64,000 nt of DNA from Kibdelosporangium banguiense. Its GTDB lineage: Bacteria; Actinomycetota; Actinomycetes; Mycobacteriales; Pseudonocardiaceae. The notes under the pieces were generated by a model, which did no database searches, was not told the DNA's origin, and was given only the letters and a program-made list of their open reading frames with translations. The position numbers and the translations under genes were made by a program. The stretch is from positions 9,375,203-9,439,202 of the forward strand of contig NZ_JAGINW010000001.1 of NCBI RefSeq assembly GCF_017876405.1, given 5' to 3'. The first letter of the stretch is position 1; each line of letters opens with the position of its first letter. Positions 61,557-64,000 of the stretch are shown piece by piece.

Positions 61557-62254
61557 GACTGCCTCCACCGGTATTCCTCAGCGGTCAGGTACTCCACGCC
61601 GAGGTTCTTGAGTGTCTGCCGCAGGCCATACCGGTCGAGTCCCAGCTCGCCCGTGCGAAAGGCCTCGCGGGTGGATGTTTCTTTCGCCGCCCGCCCGCGT
61701 GCGGCCCGCACCGCGTTGTAGGTCGCCTGCCGGGGCACGCACAGGACTCCGTCGTCATCGGCCAGCACGGCATCGCCTGGGTGGATGGTCTGGCCGCCCA
61801 CGACGATCGGTACGTTCACCGCGCCCGCAGTGGCCTTGACGGTTCCTTGAGCACTGACCGCTGCAGACCACGTTGGAAAGCCCATTGCACGCAATTCAGC
61901 GACGTCGCGTATGCCGGTGGTCGTAACCACGCCGCGCACTCGATGCTGCAACGCGGTGGCGAACAGCTCGCCGAACAGCCCGTCGCGGCACGGTGATGTC
62001 GTAGTCACCACGAGCACGTCACCGCGCTGGCATTGCTCGACAGCCGCGTGGATCATCAGGTTGTCGCCTGGCCAGCAGAGCACGGTCACGGCCGTACCCC
62101 CGATGCGGGCACCGCTCTGGACAGGCCGCAGGTCCGGGCCAAGGTAACCGTCGCGCCCGATCGCTTCGTGCACGGTCGCCACGCCGAACTCCGTCAACGC
62201 CTCGACGTCGGCCGCCGCTGCCCGCGGCGGATCGGTGACGATGAAGCCCTTCAC
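61553..62254 (-). CDS. RraA-fold 4-carboxy-4-hydroxy-2-oxoadipate aldolase (LigK/GalC-like)
   Basis: The 233-residue protein matches the class II HMG/CHA aldolases of the RraA fold: GVATVHEAIGRDGYL near the N-terminus, GDNLMIHAAVEQCQRGDVLV, GELFAT, and TTGIRDVAEL carrying the Arg116-Asp117 pair that binds substrate and metal. It splits 4-carboxy-4-hydroxy-2-oxoadipate into pyruvate and oxaloacetate, the last step of the gallate/protocatechuate 4,5-cleavage pathway. ATG 62254 overlaps the previous stop (ATGA) and its own stop overlaps the next start (GTGA). Confidence 0.88.
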   Translation of the reverse strand: MKGFIVTDPPRAAAADVEALTEFGVATVHEAIGRDGYLGPDLRPVQSGARIGGTAVTVLCWPGDNLMIHAAVEQCQRGDVLVVTTTSPCRDGLFGELFATALQHRVRGVVTTTGIRDVAELRAMGFPTWSAAVSAQGTVKATAGAVNVPIVVGGQTIHPGDAVLADDDGVLCVPRQATYNAVRAARGRAAKETSTREAFRTGELGLDRYGLRQTLKNLGVEYLTAEEYRWRQS

Positions 62255-62940
62255 GACAGGACACCGGTGACTTGCGGGTAGAGCCGCACATAGGCCTCAC
62301 CCATGGTGTTGTGCGGCAAGCCCAGATTCGGCCCCACGTTGCGCCGCAGCTGCACGCCCCGCCGTTTCGCGAGATCGGTGTAGTACTCCCACATGTGCTC
62401 CTGCGCGGGCAGGCACTCCATCGCCTTGCGCTTGCGGGCGAAGACCGGCGTGATGTCCAGCAGCACGTCCGGCCGGAAGTCGCACTGCTCCGGCTGGTGC
62501 GGCTCGAAGAAGAACACCGGCGGGGCGCCGAGCGGTTCGCCGGGGGCGCCGTACCCGATGGCCTGGGCGAGCACTCTCGCCTGCAGCGCCATTCTGGCGG
62601 CAGCCGGATGGTCGCCGTTGTACGGATCAGCCAGGGTATGGGTGAGCACCACCGTCGGCGCCACCTCGCGGTAGACGTGCACGAGCCGGTCCACCACCTC
62701 CGGGGCCTCACGCAGCGGATAGTCCCCCACATCGAAGAAGCGCATCTCCGCACCCAGCGCAGCGGCCGCGTCTTCCGCCTCCTTGCGGCGAACTGCCAAT
62801 CCGCCCGGCTGACCGTTCATGGCAGCGGGCACAGTGGAGACGGCGAAGATGACCCGCGGCCAACGGGCGCGGGCACGGATGACGGCACTGTCGACCACGT
62901 CGGCCAGGTTCAAAGGCTCGAACGGCTCCGGGTCGGCACG
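62251..62940 (-). pseudogene. Chimera: histidine-kinase segment fused in frame to the C-terminal part of a GalB/LmbE-type 4-oxalomesaconate hydratase
   Basis: From about 62797 down to TGA 62251 the frame reads as the LmbE/PIG-L-type GalB hydratase: RRKEAEDAAAALGAEMRFFD, LTHTLADPYNGDHPAAA (metal His), EPHQPEQCDFRPDVLLDITP. The essential N-terminal A-H-x-D-D/E metal motif is missing. In its place, 62940-62800 encodes LNLADVVDSAVIRARARWP, the piece before the N-box of OmpR-type sensor kinases. A start at TTG 62913 would give 220 residues. Downstream genes overlap by ATGA and may depend on this frame being translated. Confidence 0.8.
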
Positions 62941-63130
62941 CGACGGCGACCAACACCACCACCGCGGCGACGACGTGATACCCGTTGATCTCCTGCGGGG
63001 GCTCCCCGAGCGGGGAGAAACGCGCGGTGACGATCGACAACGCGCCCAAGACGAGCCCGGCCACGGTGTCCGTCCACCGTGGATGACGCCCGGCGGTCAC
63101 CCGCAAACCGGCAAATCCCATGGTTTCCAT
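62941..63130 (-). pseudogene. N-terminal membrane fragment of a second sensor histidine kinase
   Basis: From ATG 63130 or 63121, MGFAGLRVTAGRHPRWTDT followed by two hydrophobic stretches (VAGLVLGALSIVTARFS; HVVAAVVVLVAVA) resembles the membrane start of NarL-type sensor kinases. The homology breaks at about 62942, where the frame changes to the OmpR-type kinase segment. No kinase core or response regulator is visible nearby. Confidence 0.55.
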
Positions 63131-63328
63131 CGTAAGGAGCGTGGTTGGTCCGGGCGTCATCCATGCGCGGTACCCGGATCGCTCCGGATGCGGTAGCCCG
63201 GCATCCGGGGCACTGCGTCCGCAGCGGTGAGCTGACCGCGCCAGGACGACGCGCGCAGGCGGTCGGTCCCGCGATGGTGAACGCCGAAGAAACGCCCAAG
63301 ATTCGACTGACTCGAGGGACCCACGATT

Positions 63329-64000
63329 ATGTCCAAACTGGCTCGGTTGAGCCTCGCGAACCGGGGGCTGGTCGCGCTCATCACGCTGATAGTGCTCGGC
63401 TTCGGCGTGTACACCATCCCGCAGCTCAAGCAGCAGCTCCTGCCGTCACTGGCGCTGCCCGTGGCAGTGGTCACGGCGGAGCTCCCCAGCGCGCCACCGG
63501 AGATCGTCGCGCAGCAGCTCACGACACCGATCGAGACCGCAGTGAAGTCGGTCAGCGGTGCAGGCACGGTTACCTCGGTCTCCCGTGAGGGGTACACGAC
63601 CGTCGAGGTGGCGTTCGACTACAGCACACCGGCCGACGACATGGTCAGCCGATTGCAGTCCGCGGTCGCCCGCATCACCGGACAGCTGCCCGCGGGAAGC
63701 AACCCGCAGGTGAGCGCCGGTTCCTTCGAGAACGTCCCGATCATGCAGATATCGGCGGCAGGCACCGCCGACCCGCGGGCGTTCACCGAACGGCTCCGCC
63801 AGGCGGTCGTGCCGAAGTTCCAGGGCGTCAAGGGGGTTCGCGGGGTTGAACTCGTCGGCGACACCACCGACCACGTCAGGGTCACTCTCGACCCGGCGAA
63901 GGCCGCCGCCGCCGGAGTGACCACCGCGGCAGTCACCGAAGTGCTGCGCTCCAACGGCTCGGCGGCTCCGGCCGGCACGCTGACACAACAGAAAGAGTCG
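63329..64000 (+). CDS. RND-family efflux permease (AcrB/HAE1 type), N-terminal part; continues past the window
   Basis: From ATG 63329 (GAGGGA upstream) 224 codons stay open to the window edge. The start MSKLARLSLANRGLVALITL is the first transmembrane helix, and the porter domain follows (LPVAVVTAELPSAPPEIVAQ, QLTTPIETAVKSVSGAGTV, FDYSTPADDMVSRLQSAVAR), all typical of the HAE-type RND superfamily, whose full length is about 1,000 residues. It is a proton-driven exporter. The neighbouring kinase fragments suggest a lost two-component regulator. Confidence 0.9.
   Translation, partial: MSKLARLSLANRGLVALITLIVLGFGVYTIPQLKQQLLPSLALPVAVVTAELPSAPPEIVAQQLTTPIETAVKSVSGAGTVTSVSREGYTTVEVAFDYSTPADDMVSRLQSAVARITGQLPAGSNPQVSAGSFENVPIMQISAAGTADPRAFTERLRQAVVPKFQGVKGVRGVELVGDTTDHVRVTLDPAKAAAAGVTTAAVTEVLRSNGSAAPAGTLTQQKES

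Noticed and set aside
1..64000. Mobile elements, tRNA genes, CRISPR arrays or prophage explaining the gene relics
   Set aside because: No transposase, integrase, regular spacer-repeat pattern or tRNA cloverleaf was seen; decay appears to be by simple deletion.

Overview
The window is high-GC DNA with GTG starts, AGGAGG-type ribosome binding sites and many Sec-secreted, lectin-tailed carbohydrate-active enzymes. This points to a soil, plant-matter-degrading actinomycete, most likely of the Pseudonocardiaceae/Streptomyces type. No rRNA, tRNA, CRISPR array, transposase or phage gene was seen.

Layout. 1-6.4 kb: secreted sugar dehydrogenase and ThuA/DUF1080 proteins with ricin-type lectin tails, then a collapsed sugar ABC ATPase/epimerase locus. 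6.4-17 kb: hemicellulose block with a PfpI protein, a likely operon of GH10 xylanase plus two CE1 esterases, a decayed GH27 alpha-galactosidase, a CE1-CBM2 esterase, an SGNH esterase and a GH54 arabinofuranosidase. 17-23.3 kb: sugar ABC importer, an unrecognised cytoplasmic enzyme and a divergent GntR regulator. 23.4-26.4 kb: GH9 cellulase behind a CebR box. 26.4-29 kb: ferredoxin/P450 pair, a ketopantoate-reductase relic and a TetR gene with two tandem operators. 29-36 kb: GH5, a beta-helix (GH141-like) protein, GH62 and a truncated CocE hydrolase. 36.5-45.4 kb: compact polyketide locus (alpha/beta hydrolase, flavin halogenase, 2232-residue ligase-ACP-KS-AT-DH-KR-ACP synthase). 45.5-50.3 kb: GH114, a DeoR regulator divergent from an amino-sugar-type kinase and DMT transporter, then a PhzD-type isochorismatase followed by shreds of phzE. 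50.4-58.6 kb: two paralogous TetR genes, cupin, hydrolase, MFS exporter, LLM oxidoreductase, HxlR-like protein, SMP-30-like protein and a CBM2-Cip1-like protein behind a second CebR box. 58.7-62.3 kb: an aromatic ring-cleavage operon (extradiol dioxygenase, 4-oxalomesaconate tautomerase and CHA-aldolase homologues, and a damaged GalB-type hydratase). 62.8-63.1 kb: histidine-kinase fragments. 63.3-64 kb: start of an RND exporter.

How it fits together. The secreted enzymes cover cellulose, xylan backbone, arabinose side chains, ester decorations, galactosaminoglycan and perhaps glucuronan. The ABC importer takes up a released sugar, and the ring-cleavage operon could burn gallate-like aromatics released from plant cell walls. 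Short palindromes suggest three regulatory layers: CebR boxes (TGGGAGCGCTCCCA), a LacI-type site (TGTTAGCGCTAACA) and xylan-type CGAAA-N-TTTCG sites.

The most striking property is repeated gene decay in which the middle of a gene is missing while its ends remain. This is seen at 5.2-6.4, 11.3-12.5, 28.1-28.3, 35.6-36.1, 50.1-50.3 and 62.2-63.1 kb. Two of these loci are chimeras of unrelated genes. Functions are read from sequence motifs only; no database search was run.
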